Assembly: GCA_049518415.1 (NCBI GenBank) | Contig: JBEKRX010000018.1 | Location: 18,369 to 82,368, forward strand | Origin: CAVQND01 sp049518415 | GTDB taxonomy: Bacteria > Verrucomicrobiota > Verrucomicrobiia > Limisphaerales > UBA8199 | Length of the DNA: 64,000 nt | Direction of reading: 5' to 3' | In this document: piece after piece, positions 1 through 8,771 of the stretch | Numbering within the stretch: the first letter of the stretch is position 1 | How the letters are laid out: each line of letters opens with the position of its first letter | The notes under the pieces: generated by a model | The model's input: the letters and a program-made list of their open reading frames with translations, nothing else | Database searches by the model: none | What the model was told of the DNA's origin: nothing | Position numbers and translations under genes: made by a program

Positions 1-461
1 GCGATCTTCTGCTTGAACAGGCCCTCCGCCCGCTCGTAGTCGCGGCGCGCAAACTCCAACTCGGGATTAGCCGCTTCGATGCGCGCCCTGCCCTCCCCGG
101 CCACTGCCGCCTGCCGGTTCGCCTCCTCGGCGTCGCGCGTCGCCTCGGCCTCCCGCACCTGCGCCTGCAAATCTTCCTTGTCCAACTCCGCCAGCACCTG
201 CCCCGCTTTCACGCTATCGCCCACGTCCACCAGCAGCGCCTTGATAATGCCGTTCGCCTTGGATTTGATCTGCACTTTGGAAAGCGCCTCGATCTTCCCC
301 CGCGCGACCACCGACCGAGCAACGTCACCCCGCTCCACCGTCACGATCTTCTCGGCCGGTATCGCCTTGGCCTTCCGCAGCCCCAGCGTTGCAGCCCCAA
401 GCCCAACCGCCAGGAGCACCACTGCCAGGGCCGGAATCACCAGTCCACGACGCGCCTTCAT
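1..461 (-). CDS. HlyD/MacA-family efflux periplasmic adaptor subunit, N-terminal part (cut by window edge)
   Basis: The first 153 codons can be read on the minus strand from ATG at 461; the gene runs off the left edge. Residues 6-27 form a hydrophobic membrane anchor after MKARR. Next comes a biotinyl-lipoyl-like segment in which alternating valines and glycines (VDVGDSVKAGQVLAELD, about residues 80-96) match the MacA/HlyD adaptor hairpin-flanking fold, and then the start of an alpha-helical hairpin (QAQVREAEATRD). Known role of the family: it links an inner-membrane ABC or RND transporter to an outer-membrane channel. The start overlaps the stop of the upstream DUF4097 gene by 4 bases (ATGA), so the two are probably translated together. 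The transporter ATPase/permease should lie outside the window. Confidence 0.85.
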   Translation of the reverse strand, partial: MKARRGLVIPALAVVLLAVGLGAATLGLRKAKAIPAEKIVTVERGDVARSVVARGKIEALSKVQIKSKANGIIKALLVDVGDSVKAGQVLAELDKEDLQAQVREAEATRDAEEANRQAAVAGEGRARIEAANPELEFARRDYERAEGLFKQKI

Positions 462-1249
462 TGCGCCTTGGCCAAATGAATCCGCACCCCGCCGTTCACC
501 GTGCTGAGGTTGATCTTCGCCCCGCCCTCGCCCAACCGGACCGTGACGTGGGCGCCCACCGGCCAGTTCTTCTTCACGCTCACATCGCCGGTGATGCTCC
601 CGTTAACGGTCCTGGCCGACAGATCGGCATTGGCCCCGGCCGGCAGGTCCAGTTCCACCGCGCCATTCACCGCGCTCGCGGAGACGGACTTCACTCCCTC
701 CAGACTCGCAAAACCGGCTCGAACCGTGCCGTTGACGCTCGACAGCCCGGCGGTGCCGGCCAGCCCTGTGGCACTAAGCGCTCCGTTCACGGTCGAAGCT
801 TTGACCTGGCCCCGCACTCCGTCGACCTCGATCCGGCCGTTGACGTTGGACACGTCCTCCAGCCGGACCGATTGCGGCACCCTGAGCGTGTAATCCACCG
901 AGGCGGAGTTGCTGCTTTTCCAGCCCCACCACGACTTGGATTCCGGGTACTTCGTCCGGATGGCCAGGCGGTCGGGTTTGGACTCGACCTCGATCTTCAC
1001 CACTTCCAAGTCCGTTTGTTTCCTCGCCCGCTTGACCGCGTCCAGCTTCACCTCGGGCCGGTCCCAGACGCTGATGCGCACGCTGCCGTTCACGTTGCCC
1101 AGGCTCAGCCGCCCCTCCGCCGCCAGCGGATAGGTCTGGTGCATTTCTTCCCTGAATTCCTGCCCGGCCAGCGCTGCTCCGGCCCAGCAACCCGCCATCA
1201 GCAGTCCCGCCGCCAGCCAGCGGTTTGTCCCGTCAGATTTCGTCTTCAT
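458..1249 (-). CDS. DUF4097-type beta-strand repeat protein, exported
   Basis: A 263-residue protein. The start at 1249 was chosen because it gives a standard signal peptide (MKTKSDGTNRW, hydrophobic core LLMAGCWAGAALA, cleavage near ALA-G); in-frame starts at 1279 and 1309 would place extra charged residues ahead of it. The body is a beta-repeat in which the tripeptide VNG recurs seven times, each followed by a short beta strand (for example NVNGSVRI, TVNGGVRI). This is the signature of the DUF4097 (LiaG-like) putative adhesin fold. It lies directly upstream of, and overlaps, an HlyD-type adaptor gene. Function is not established; by position it may be a periplasmic partner of the efflux system, which is inference. 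Confidence 0.8.
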   Translation of the reverse strand: MKTKSDGTNRWLAAGLLMAGCWAGAALAGQEFREEMHQTYPLAAEGRLSLGNVNGSVRISVWDRPEVKLDAVKRARKQTDLEVVKIEVESKPDRLAIRTKYPESKSWWGWKSSNSASVDYTLRVPQSVRLEDVSNVNGRIEVDGVRGQVKASTVNGALSATGLAGTAGLSSVNGTVRAGFASLEGVKSVSASAVNGAVELDLPAGANADLSARTVNGSITGDVSVKKNWPVGAHVTVRLGEGGAKINLSTVNGGVRIHLAKAQ

Positions 1250-1427
1250 AGCCTTAAGGTCAATTCTGCGCTGCTTCATTATACCCGGAACCTGGCCCGG
1301 AAGTTTCACCCAAATGAATTCTTCTGCTAATCAATCTCCGCTGGGGGCAAAACCGAACAACGGGACTCTTATTGTCGAAGCGCGGTGTTCCCGCGCTCTG
1401 GCCATGGGCTACGCCTGCGCATGGTTT

Positions 1428-2471
1428 TCATCTCACCCCGGCCTTTGCGGCCGCGGTCGGGTCGAGTTCCTTGAGCGCCACGGCGCTCGCCCAGCGCGGA
1501 ACGGCGCTGTTTGTGTTGTCACGGACCTTCCGAAGGATGGGGACGATAACGTCAGCCTGCTCCGGGAAATTGCCGAGCGCCCTGGCCGCGGTTGCGGCGA
1601 CGAGGCTGTTCGCGCTTTGGACGCTTTCGAGCAAGGCGGGGACTGCCAGCGAGGGCTCTTTTCGCATCTCTCCCAACAGTTGAGCGGCGCGGGAAGCGAT
1701 CTGGTCATCTGGATGTCTCAACACGCCGATAACGGCCAGAACAACTCCTGCGGCGACGACTCGGTCGGGGGCAACCCGATTTAACGATTCGGCCGCCACC
1801 TGGCGGACCGTGGGAACGGGGTCCTTCAGGGCCTTGGCCAGGACCGCCGCCACGACCTGCCCCTGCTCCGGATAGTATCTCAGCGCAACGGCCGCATTGT
1901 TCCGCACGCCCCAGTTGTCGTCCTGCATGGCGCGAATGAATTCCGGCAGCAGCTTGCTCTTTGTCCTCCTGTCCATCTGATTGAGCGGGGCGTTCCGGTC
2001 CTCGCCGCAGGTAAAGAAGCTGATCGCAATCTGCCGCACCGAGGAATCCTCATCCCGGAGTGCTCGGGCCATCGCCGGGATAGCGGGCTTGGCGTCGTTG
2101 CCCAACCTGGAAAGCAGGTCAACCACGCGCATCCGGGTGCTGCGGGTCAGGTCCATTCGCGGCGCGGGAAACACACGCAGCAGACCGCCGGGAAGGACTC
2201 GCGCCATCCCTGGATAGACCCGGCGATAGACCCTCTCTGCCGGGTGATCTGCTCCCTGCAAGGCCTCAGTCAGTACCCGGACGCCCTGCGGGCCGTAAGC
2301 CCGCCACTGTTTGACTTGTTCCTCGTCGCTGTAGGAGAGATGCTCGATCCAATAGCTCTCGGGCTTCCCGCGGAAGAGCGGGTCACGAGGCCGGAGAGTC
2401 AGCAAACCTGCGCTGACAACAAGGATCGCGAGAAGCAATCCTATGAACAGATGGCGCTTGCGGATTTGCAT
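1428..2471 (-). CDS. Membrane-anchored HEAT-repeat protein
   Basis: 347 residues from the ATG at 2471; a longer frame begins at 2525, but the later start puts MQIRKRH directly before a hydrophobic anchor (FIGLLLAILVVSAGLLTL). After a linker (DPLFRGKPESYWIEHLSY) the protein consists of helical HEAT/PBS-lyase-like repeats with recurring units such as AIPAMARALRDED, VAAVLAKALKDPVPTVRQVAAESL and AVPALLESVQSANSLVAATAARAL. Such repeats form a solenoid for protein binding. No catalytic residues are visible. It probably faces the periplasm as a scaffold protein, and the precise role is unknown. It is separated from neighbours by 178 and 400 bases, so it is likely transcribed alone. Confidence 0.75.
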   Translation of the reverse strand: MQIRKRHLFIGLLLAILVVSAGLLTLRPRDPLFRGKPESYWIEHLSYSDEEQVKQWRAYGPQGVRVLTEALQGADHPAERVYRRVYPGMARVLPGGLLRVFPAPRMDLTRSTRMRVVDLLSRLGNDAKPAIPAMARALRDEDSSVRQIAISFFTCGEDRNAPLNQMDRRTKSKLLPEFIRAMQDDNWGVRNNAAVALRYYPEQGQVVAAVLAKALKDPVPTVRQVAAESLNRVAPDRVVAAGVVLAVIGVLRHPDDQIASRAAQLLGEMRKEPSLAVPALLESVQSANSLVAATAARALGNFPEQADVIVPILRKVRDNTNSAVPRWASAVALKELDPTAAAKAGVR

Positions 2472-2871
2472 GGTGCCGGTCCGTGTTGAGGTTTTCGAAC
2501 GCCCAAGCAGGACTCGATTGCCCAACCTGGATCTGGATCATGCCAGTTCGGGGTGCAGTCTGAAAGAGATTTCTTTTCCCGACGCACCATTCGTGACGCC
2601 AAGTCCTCTGCCGTGTCAATTCCAGAATGAGCGACCCAAATCCTCGCCTTAGCGCATGGCGACAAAAAAAAGTCCGGGAGACTCCGCCGGGCCTCCTTGC
2701 GTTTTGCGCGCGACCGCCCAAAATCCGCGCCCTAACCGCCCAAAATCATCGCAACCATCTGATTCAGAGACCCTTACACCATCCCGGGTTCTATAGTGCG
2801 GGCTTTTCGCCGCCGCTGGTCGGTTGCCGGCTAGCTGCCCCGCCGTCACAGAGGCATTTCCCTCGCTCCCA
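2472..2871. other. 400-base intergenic stretch; possible weak terminator
   Basis: No convincing coding frame. On the minus strand, downstream of the methyltransferase gene, a GC-rich segment that can form only short stems (2672-2700) is followed by eight T residues (2671-2664). This may act as a weak intrinsic terminator, but the stem is poor. Nothing else was recognised. Confidence 0.3.
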
Positions 2872-3639
2872 TCACTTCGTAAAGACCACATTGAAATTGG
2901 CCGCACGCAGAGCGCAACTTGAGGAGCGCCGCATCAGGCCTTCGTCCAACCGGTATATGAAATCAATGGCGGACTGGCCCGCGAGGCGTCCCAGGTATTT
3001 GAACGGGTAGCCCAGGAAATTAAACGGCTGGATTTCGCAGACGCCAAAAGAGCGGGCGACCTGCTCCAGTTGTCCCATCACGACGTTGCTTTCATCGACC
3101 GTTCGGGCCTTGGCGATGCGATAGGCGCGAATCATGGCCCAGATGGGATTGTGGCCGAAAGGCTCATAGATAAACACAAGGCGGCCGCCTGGCTTTAGCA
3201 CGCGCGCAAATTCCTGCCCGGCCGCCTCGGTTTCATGGGCCAGATGGTGAAGGGTTGCCTGGCCGTAGACCAGGTCCAACGTGGCGTCGGCAAACTCCTT
3301 CAGGTGCAATGCGTCGCCACAAACGAAACGCACATTGCCTGGCCCTCCGGCGGCAGTTGTTTCCCGGATGGCGCGCCCGGCATCGGGATAGCGGTCCAGG
3401 CCAGTCACTTCCGCTTTGGGAAAAGCCCGTCCCAGCTCGCGTGCCAGTTCACCCGCCCCGCAGCAGAGCTCGAGGACCTTTCTCCCGTTGAGGTCCACCC
3501 GGCATAACTCGTTGTACCCGGCAACGAACAGCGGCCGGTCGAACCTCCCGTAATGGGCGCAGCCCGCCAGCAGCGCCGCGACGCGTTCATTCGCCGGGCG
3601 GAAGTCTTTTGGAAATACGAAGCCGATCCTGACCGCCAT
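2872..3639 (-). CDS. Class I SAM-dependent methyltransferase (Methyltransf_11 type)
   Basis: 255 residues from ATG at 3639; an in-frame TTG at 3678 is the alternative. Motif I, the SAM-binding glycine-rich loop, is clear (VLELCCGAGELARELG), followed by the acidic end of strand 2 (VTGLDRYPDAG), motif II (VRFVCGDALHL), motif IV (LDLVYGQATLHHL) and a post-motif segment ARVLKPGGRLVFIYEPFG. This order is typical of small-molecule methyltransferases of the UbiE/Methyltransf_11 group. The C-terminal part (IYRLDEGLMRRSS) is family specific and the substrate cannot be read from sequence. It is transcribed divergently from the exosortase locus across a 140-base gap. Confidence 0.85.
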   Translation of the reverse strand: MAVRIGFVFPKDFRPANERVAALLAGCAHYGRFDRPLFVAGYNELCRVDLNGRKVLELCCGAGELARELGRAFPKAEVTGLDRYPDAGRAIRETTAAGGPGNVRFVCGDALHLKEFADATLDLVYGQATLHHLAHETEAAGQEFARVLKPGGRLVFIYEPFGHNPIWAMIRAYRIAKARTVDESNVVMGQLEQVARSFGVCEIQPFNFLGYPFKYLGRLAGQSAIDFIYRLDEGLMRRSSSCALRAANFNVVFTK

Positions 3640-3742
3640 ATCGCGCAGCAGGTTCCAGGGTCCGCCCCGGCGGGTCAAGTTGAATCGAAAAACTTGTAGG
3701 GATGGACCGCATTTGTCCAGGCTCCCGGCATACCAATCACCA

Positions 3743-3771
3743 TTGACGGTTTTCGCGGGTCTGCCTACGGT
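3743..3771 (+). promoter_or_regulatory. Possible sigma-70-type promoter before the exosortase locus
   Basis: TTGACG at 3743-3748 is a good -35 match; a 17-base spacer leads to TACGGT at 3766-3771, a poor -10. It would leave only about 9 bases before the ATG at 3780, so it is tentative. Confidence 0.2.
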
Positions 3772-3779
3772 GGGGCATT

Positions 3780-5885
3780 ATGGCGGTTAGAATCTGGCTG
3801 TGGGTTTCAGTGCTCGCGAGTGTTGCGGGGTGGGGTTTGTCCGCCGCGGGACAGTTGAATCGCTCCGGCTACGCGGTTGTAATCGTTGCTGCCATGCTCG
3901 GATGCACCGGCAGGTTATTAGGGTGGTGGGGGCGCGGAAGCCCGCCCAGACGGAGTGCGCGCCCGGGGTGCAGGCCGGTGAGTCGCCGAGCGGCAATCGG
4001 CACTGGCTGGCGGCGGTTGCGGCGGCGGTTCCGGAGGCCTTTGCCCTTGTGTTTTGCCGCCCTGGCCGCGCTCGTGCTGCTCGGGGGGTTGCTTTACCCG
4101 CCTTCGACCCATACCGCCTTCACGTATCGGATACCACGCGTATTGCACTGGCTGGCGGAGGGGCGGTGGCATTGGATTCACTCGATCAGTCCGCGTCTGA
4201 ACGACCGCGCCTGCGGGATGGAGTGGCTGAGCGCACCGTTGCTGCTGTTCACTAAATCAGACCGCGCCTTATTCTTGCTCAACTTTGTGCCTTTCCTGCT
4301 GCTGCCGGGCCTGATCTTCAGCGTGTTCTCGCGGCTGGGCGTCAGGCCCCGGGTGGCGTGGCACTGGATGTGGCTGGTGCCGACCGGCTATACGTTTGTG
4401 GTCCAGGCGGGCAGCGCCGCCAACGATGCATTTCCCACCGTGTATGCCCTGGCGGCGGTGGATTTTGGCTGCCGCGCCTGGGTTTCGCGCCGCCCGGGTG
4501 AACTCTGGCTTTCGCTGCTGTCGGCCGCGCTGCTGACCGGCGCCAAGGCCAGCAACCTGCCGCTGCTATTGCCGTGGGCGATCCTGGTGGCGGCCAGGCT
4601 GAGCGATGGGGCGATGCCAGCGTCCCGGATCAAAGTCGGAGACTCCTCGCGTGGTCTCCTGCAATCGGCGGTGAGCGGCGAGTCTGTGCCTGCGCCCCGT
4701 CTCCAGGGCCGGCTGGCGGCCACGGTCGGGGTGTTGCTCCTGGCGGCTACGGTCTCGTTCCTGCCCACGGCGGCGCTGAACCTGCATTACTGCGGCGATT
4801 GGTCGGGACTGCGCCTTGAACGCGCCGGCATGGAGATGAAGAACCCGTGGGTGGGTCTCTGGGGGAACGGGTTCCTGCTTCTGCTGCATAACCTGGTGCC
4901 GCCCATCTTCCCGGCCGCGGGTTGGTGGAACACCTCCGCCCTGTCGGTCTTGCCACCGGCGCTGGCGCGCCCGCTGGAGGCGAATTTCGAGAATGGGTTT
5001 CACCAGGTCAAAGAACTGCCGACGGAAGACTGGGCCGGGCTGGGTTTCGGCCTGAGCGTGCTGGTGTTGGTCTCCCTCGTGGCGGGGCTGGCGGGGAGGC
5101 GTTGCACGACGTTCCACCTTTTGGCCCGGCTCATTCCAGCGACGCGACGGAGCGTGTCCCGGCCGGAGCGTGGCGCGGAGGCGGCGGCCCCGGTTTTCGG
5201 GAGGGCTGCCCTTCCGACCCGGCTCCGATGGTGCGTGATGGTCGGTGCGTGGGTGGCGTTGGTGGCGTATTGCGTCAAGTCGGGTATGCAGGACGGGGCG
5301 CGCCTGATTTCTCCTTACTACCCTTTGCTGCTGCCCTTATTGCTGTTGAGCCCGCGGCAATCCGAGATCGTTCGGCGGCGCTGGTGGCGGGTCATGGCGG
5401 GGGCGGGGCTGGGCCTCGCCTTGCTGGTTCTGGTGCTGACCCCGGGCCGGCCTTTGTGGCCGGCCCAAGGGGTTTTGTCAAAGGCGCTCGCCAGTCATCC
5501 CGGGCAGCGGTTGCTGGGGCGGGCCCTCAATGTGTATGCGGTGTACGCCGCTCGTTCCGACCCGCTGGCCAACGTCCGGGCGCTGCTGCCGCCCGGATTG
5601 AGGGTGGTCGGGTTTCTGGCCGACGGCAACGATATCGACATTTCACTGTGGCGGCCGTTTTTCGAGCGGCGGGTGGAACATGTGCTGCTGGCGGAGGCAG
5701 GCGCGGCGATCCGGCAGCGGCACATTCGCTACCTTGTGGTTGGGGGCGCGTTTTTGGCCTCGCAGCAGACTACGCTGGCGGATTGGCAGCGGCGGACGGG
5801 GGCGGAGCTGGTGGCGAGCACGACCGCCACGTTACTAGTGGCCCAAGGACCGCAGGCCTGGTACGTCGTGCGGCTGCGGGACTGA
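3780..5885 (+). CDS. Polytopic membrane protein, glycosyltransferase-39-like, of the exosortase locus
   Basis: 701 residues with about ten hydrophobic segments. An N-terminal pair of helices is followed by an Arg-rich cytoplasmic stretch (about 50-85), then LCFAALAALVLLGGLLYPP and an extracytoplasmic loop containing FTYRIPRVLHWLAEG. The arrangement (first loop after the first core helix with Arg and acidic residues, then many helices, then a soluble C-terminal domain with LRVVGFLADGNDIDISLWRPFFERRVEHVLL) resembles polyprenol-phosphate-dependent glycosyltransferases of the GT39/ArnT class. I see no single decisive motif, so the assignment is moderate. It lies 50 bases upstream of the exosortase gene in the same direction, suggesting a role in building or modifying an exported polysaccharide or glycoprotein. 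Confidence 0.6.
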   Translation: MAVRIWLWVSVLASVAGWGLSAAGQLNRSGYAVVIVAAMLGCTGRLLGWWGRGSPPRRSARPGCRPVSRRAAIGTGWRRLRRRFRRPLPLCFAALAALVLLGGLLYPPSTHTAFTYRIPRVLHWLAEGRWHWIHSISPRLNDRACGMEWLSAPLLLFTKSDRALFLLNFVPFLLLPGLIFSVFSRLGVRPRVAWHWMWLVPTGYTFVVQAGSAANDAFPTVYALAAVDFGCRAWVSRRPGELWLSLLSAALLTGAKASNLPLLLPWAILVAARLSDGAMPASRIKVGDSSRGLLQSAVSGESVPAPRLQGRLAATVGVLLLAATVSFLPTAALNLHYCGDWSGLRLERAGMEMKNPWVGLWGNGFLLLLHNLVPPIFPAAGWWNTSALSVLPPALARPLEANFENGFHQVKELPTEDWAGLGFGLSVLVLVSLVAGLAGRRCTTFHLLARLIPATRRSVSRPERGAEAAAPVFGRAALPTRLRWCVMVGAWVALVAYCVKSGMQDGARLISPYYPLLLPLLLLSPRQSEIVRRRWWRVMAGAGLGLALLVLVLTPGRPLWPAQGVLSKALASHPGQRLLGRALNVYAVYAARSDPLANVRALLPPGLRVVGFLADGNDIDISLWRPFFERRVEHVLLAEAGAAIRQRHIRYLVVGGAFLASQQTTLADWQRRTGAELVASTTATLLVAQGPQAWYVVRLRD

Positions 5886-5935
5886 AGGGGCGGGGGAATT
5901 TGATTGAGCGGATTACCCGCTTCTCCTATCTACTA

Positions 5936-6988
5936 ATGACGGATTCGCGCACGGATATGGAACGACCACCGACCAACGGTGTGCTTGAGGATTTCCGGAT
6001 AGATTTCCTGGAATGCTGGCAGCGGCTGCCCAACAAAGGCTTTTTCTTTGTGTTGCTGGCGGGGTGGCTGGCGTTGTTCCATTTTCTGGGCAGTTCGACG
6101 CTCGGCTATGTGCATTCGCCTTCCTTGTTCTCGTTCATGCTAAGTGCCTACCATCCGAACCTGGCTGGATGGCTGCGGACCTTGAACCTGAACGCGGTCG
6201 GGCATTGGCTGAGCGAAAGCGAGGAAGGGCACTGCATCCTGGCGCCCTTTGTGGTGCTGGGTCTGTATTGGTGGAAACGCAAGGCCTTGATGGCGCTGCC
6301 GTTGCGGCTATGGCCGCCGGGATTGCTGGTCATCGGCGCGGCGTTGCTGCTCCACGTGTTCGCCTTCCTGGTCCAGCAGCCCAAGCTCTCCATCGTGGCC
6401 TTGCTCACCGGGCTTTATGGAGTTATGGGCCTGGCGTGGGGGCCGGCCTGGCTGCGCGGCGGTTTCTTCCCGTTCTTTCTGCTGGCCTTCTGTATTCCGC
6501 TGGGCAGCCTCGCGCAGCCAATCACTTTTAACCTCCGGCTGCTGGTTTGCCGGCTGGTGGAATTTGTGTGCAACACTTTCCTGGCGATCGATGTTCAGCG
6601 CCGGGGCACGGCGCTGATCAGTCCGACGGGCCATTATCAATACGAAGTGGAGGCGGCGTGCAGCGGCCTGCGCAGCCTGATCGCCACCGTGGGTTTGGCC
6701 ACCGTCTTTGCGTTCGTTTCCTTCCACAGGTGGTGGAAACGGGGGCTGCTGGTGGCGGTGGCCTTTCCGCTGGCGGTCCTGGGTAATCTGGGGCGGATGC
6801 TGGCCATCGTGATCGCGGCGGAGATGGCCGGGCAGGCGGCCGGCAACCGCGTGCATGAAGGCGGTCCCTTGGGGGTGTTCAGCCTGCTGCCTTATCTGCT
6901 GGCGTTCCTGGGGCTGTTGCTGGTGGGTCATTGGCTGCGGGAGCGCCCACCGCCGACGCCAATACCACCGGACACGAAAACGCTATGA
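5936..6988 (+). CDS. Exosortase/archaeosortase family transpeptidase
   Basis: 350 residues with about eight membrane helices. The three residues known to define the family are present in order: Cys242 in AACSGLRS, Arg287 in GNLGRM and His307 in NRVHEGG. The length and the C-terminal position of these motifs fit exosortases, which process C-terminal sorting signals (such as PEP-CTERM) and transfer the protein to a surface partner. ATG at 5936 was chosen; ATG at 5957 is an alternative. The next gene begins inside its stop codon (ATGA) and encodes an EpsI-like protein, the usual exosortase companion. No PEP-CTERM substrate was recognised in this window. Confidence 0.9.
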   Translation: MTDSRTDMERPPTNGVLEDFRIDFLECWQRLPNKGFFFVLLAGWLALFHFLGSSTLGYVHSPSLFSFMLSAYHPNLAGWLRTLNLNAVGHWLSESEEGHCILAPFVVLGLYWWKRKALMALPLRLWPPGLLVIGAALLLHVFAFLVQQPKLSIVALLTGLYGVMGLAWGPAWLRGGFFPFFLLAFCIPLGSLAQPITFNLRLLVCRLVEFVCNTFLAIDVQRRGTALISPTGHYQYEVEAACSGLRSLIATVGLATVFAFVSFHRWWKRGLLVAVAFPLAVLGNLGRMLAIVIAAEMAGQAAGNRVHEGGPLGVFSLLPYLLAFLGLLLVGHWLRERPPPTPIPPDTKTL

Positions 6989-7725
6989 ACAGGCGAAAAT
7001 GGCTGATGCTGGCCGTCGTGTTCGCGATGATGGCCGGCGCGGCGGGGATGCTCGCCCATCTGCGGGCGCACCAAAAGCTTGGGCGGCCCGGCGTCAAAAC
7101 CAGCCCGTTGCCCGGCAGCAGCCGCCTCCAAGTCGAGCTGCCAGAGCGGGTGCTCGATTACAAGTCCACGGCCATCGACGTGGGGAAACTGGTGCTCGAT
7201 TTCCTGCCGCCCGACACGAGCTTCGGACAGCGCCTCTACACGGCGCCGGACGATTTCTGGATTCGACTGAACGTGGTCCTGATGGGCAGCGACCGGACCA
7301 GTCTCCACAAACCGCAGTATTGTCTCGGCGGTTCGGGCCTGCGAATCGAGGATGCGCTCTCCACCGAAGAGCAGGTGCATATCGAGCGGCCCCGGCCGTA
7401 CGACCTGCCGGTCATGAAACTGGTGACCACCGCCGTTGGCAGTGCCAGCGACGATAAACACGCGCCGCGAGCCATCTATGCTTACTGGTTTGTGGCCGAT
7501 GGGGAGTTGACCGCCCGGCATTCGCAGCGGATGTGGTGGATGGTGAGGGACCTGGTCCGCACCGGCGTGCTGCAACGCTGGGCCTATGTTGCCTGCTTTG
7601 CGCCCTGCTCCCCGGGCCAGGAAGACGCCACCTTCGAGCGCATGAAGAAGTTCATCGCGGCGGCCGTCCCCGAGTTCCAATTGACTCCGCGCCCGGCCGA
7701 GGCAGCGGTGGCGGCGGGGCAATGA
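6985..7725 (+). CDS. Exosortase-associated EpsI-like protein (DUF3485)
   Basis: 246 residues beginning at the ATG that overlaps the exosortase stop. One N-terminal membrane anchor (WLMLAVVFAMMAGAAGML) is followed by a periplasmic domain. The family hallmark, a loop near mid-protein of the form H-x-P-x-x-C-L-x-G-S-G, is present as HKPQYCLGGSG, and a later aromatic stretch (AIYAYWFVADGE) also fits. EpsI-type proteins accompany exosortases in exopolysaccharide gene clusters; their biochemical role is not settled. Translational coupling to the exosortase supports joint function. Confidence 0.85.
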   Translation: MNRRKWLMLAVVFAMMAGAAGMLAHLRAHQKLGRPGVKTSPLPGSSRLQVELPERVLDYKSTAIDVGKLVLDFLPPDTSFGQRLYTAPDDFWIRLNVVLMGSDRTSLHKPQYCLGGSGLRIEDALSTEEQVHIERPRPYDLPVMKLVTTAVGSASDDKHAPRAIYAYWFVADGELTARHSQRMWWMVRDLVRTGVLQRWAYVACFAPCSPGQEDATFERMKKFIAAAVPEFQLTPRPAEAAVAAGQ

Positions 7726-7734
7726 ACACGGGCG

Positions 7735-8069
7735 GACAGTCGAGACACTCCCGCACCGCCATCACTTTGGGTGGACCATAGCCCAACCGCGCTCCAGACA
7801 GTCGTCCCCGGCCAAAAGGTGTATGTCCTCGGGGCATTCACCGCCGACGGCCTGGAGCAAGGATACCGATTCGATGAGTTGGGCCTCGGAGAAGCCGCGT
7901 TGGCGTTTGCGCAGGCGGAGATTGGCGGCGATCAGGTCCGGCAGGCGCAGCGAGCGAAAGGCGCGGGAAACGCTCAGAGCAGGCCGGCAAGGGGGCTGGT
8001 CGCTTCGTGCAGAGGCCCCGGGTCCAAGACGAAGGCCGTCTTGTGCAGCGAAGGCAGGCGGGCAGCCAT
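7735..8069 (-). pseudogene. IS1380-type transposase N-terminal relic, frameshifted
   Basis: Reading the minus strand from ATG at 8069, the peptide MAARLPSLHKTAFVLDPG continues to a stop. A second frame then picks up with SRAFRSLRLPDLIAANLRL and RGFSEAQLIESVSLLQAVGG, then ECPEDIHLLAGDDCLERG, and a third frame continues LGYGPPKVMAVRECLD before homology stops near 7735. The order (N-terminal dimer-like helix, RGFSExQL, GGxCxEDIxxL, LGYxPP) is what I know of IS1380-family DDE transposases. At least two frameshifts and loss of the whole catalytic domain make it a dead fragment. No inverted repeats of the original IS were recognised. Confidence 0.6.
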
Positions 8070-8216
8070 GGAAACGACATACAGAAAGTCTATAGAATAT
8101 GGCCGACCAAAAATATGCAGCTCGCCGCACTTTTTTATGGAAATCGAAAAATTAGGCCAGGATCAGGGGACTGAGCTTTGAACCTTTTTCCGCCGGTGGC
8201 ATTCCACTGGTTGACA

Positions 8217-8771
8217 ATGCTGGTAGTGGCTGAACCCGAACAACTGCCGGTACCGCAAGCCAGGGCCGGGGACCCGGACGCCTGGGACGTCTTGTTCCGG
8301 CGCTACCAACTGCCCTTGTATGTTTATGCCTATGAACTGGTCCATGATGAGCAAGCCAGCCTGGATATTGTCCAGGAAACGTTCATCAATGCCGCCAGGC
8401 ACATCCGCTCCCTGCGCGACCAGGACAAGTTCGGCAGTTGGCTCTTCGGCATTGCGCACCAGAAATGCCTGCAGCGCTGGCGCAAACAATACCGGCAAGC
8501 GGCCGCCCTCCGCGAAATCGCCGCCGCCCCGCTCGCATTCGATGAAGGCCCCGATGACGTGCTCATCCGACAGGAACAGGAGGCCCAATTCATGGCGCTC
8601 TTGAATCAGCTCCCCCTGCCGCAGCGTTCCGTGGTGCTGCTCCATTTCATCGAGGACTTCTCCCTCGAGGACATCGCCGCCGTTACCGGCGCTGCCCTCG
8701 GCACGGTCAAGTCCCGCCTGTATTACGCCAAGCATGCGCTCCGAAAGCTGATCGAGGAGGAAAGTTCATGA
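8217..8771 (+). CDS. ECF-type RNA polymerase sigma factor
   Basis: 184 residues from ATG at 8217. A TTG at 8178 is also possible and has a better Shine-Dalgarno-like AGGGGA upstream. Region 2 (FRRYQLPLYVYAYELVHDEQASLDIVQETF) binds core polymerase and the -10 element. Region 4 (LPLPQRSVVLLHFIEDFSLEDIAAVTGAALGTVKSRLYYAKHAL) is the helix-turn-helix that reads -35. There is no region 1 or 3, as in ECF sigmas. The following gene starts within its stop codon (ATGA) and encodes a small membrane protein, an arrangement typical of sigma/anti-sigma pairs. Confidence 0.9.
   Translation: MLVVAEPEQLPVPQARAGDPDAWDVLFRRYQLPLYVYAYELVHDEQASLDIVQETFINAARHIRSLRDQDKFGSWLFGIAHQKCLQRWRKQYRQAAALREIAAAPLAFDEGPDDVLIRQEQEAQFMALLNQLPLPQRSVVLLHFIEDFSLEDIAAVTGAALGTVKSRLYYAKHALRKLIEEESS

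Noticed and set aside
2649..2906. Small minus-strand open frame of 85 codons
   Set aside because: Overlaps the end of the methyltransferase gene, no recognisable motif, and composition of non-coding DNA.
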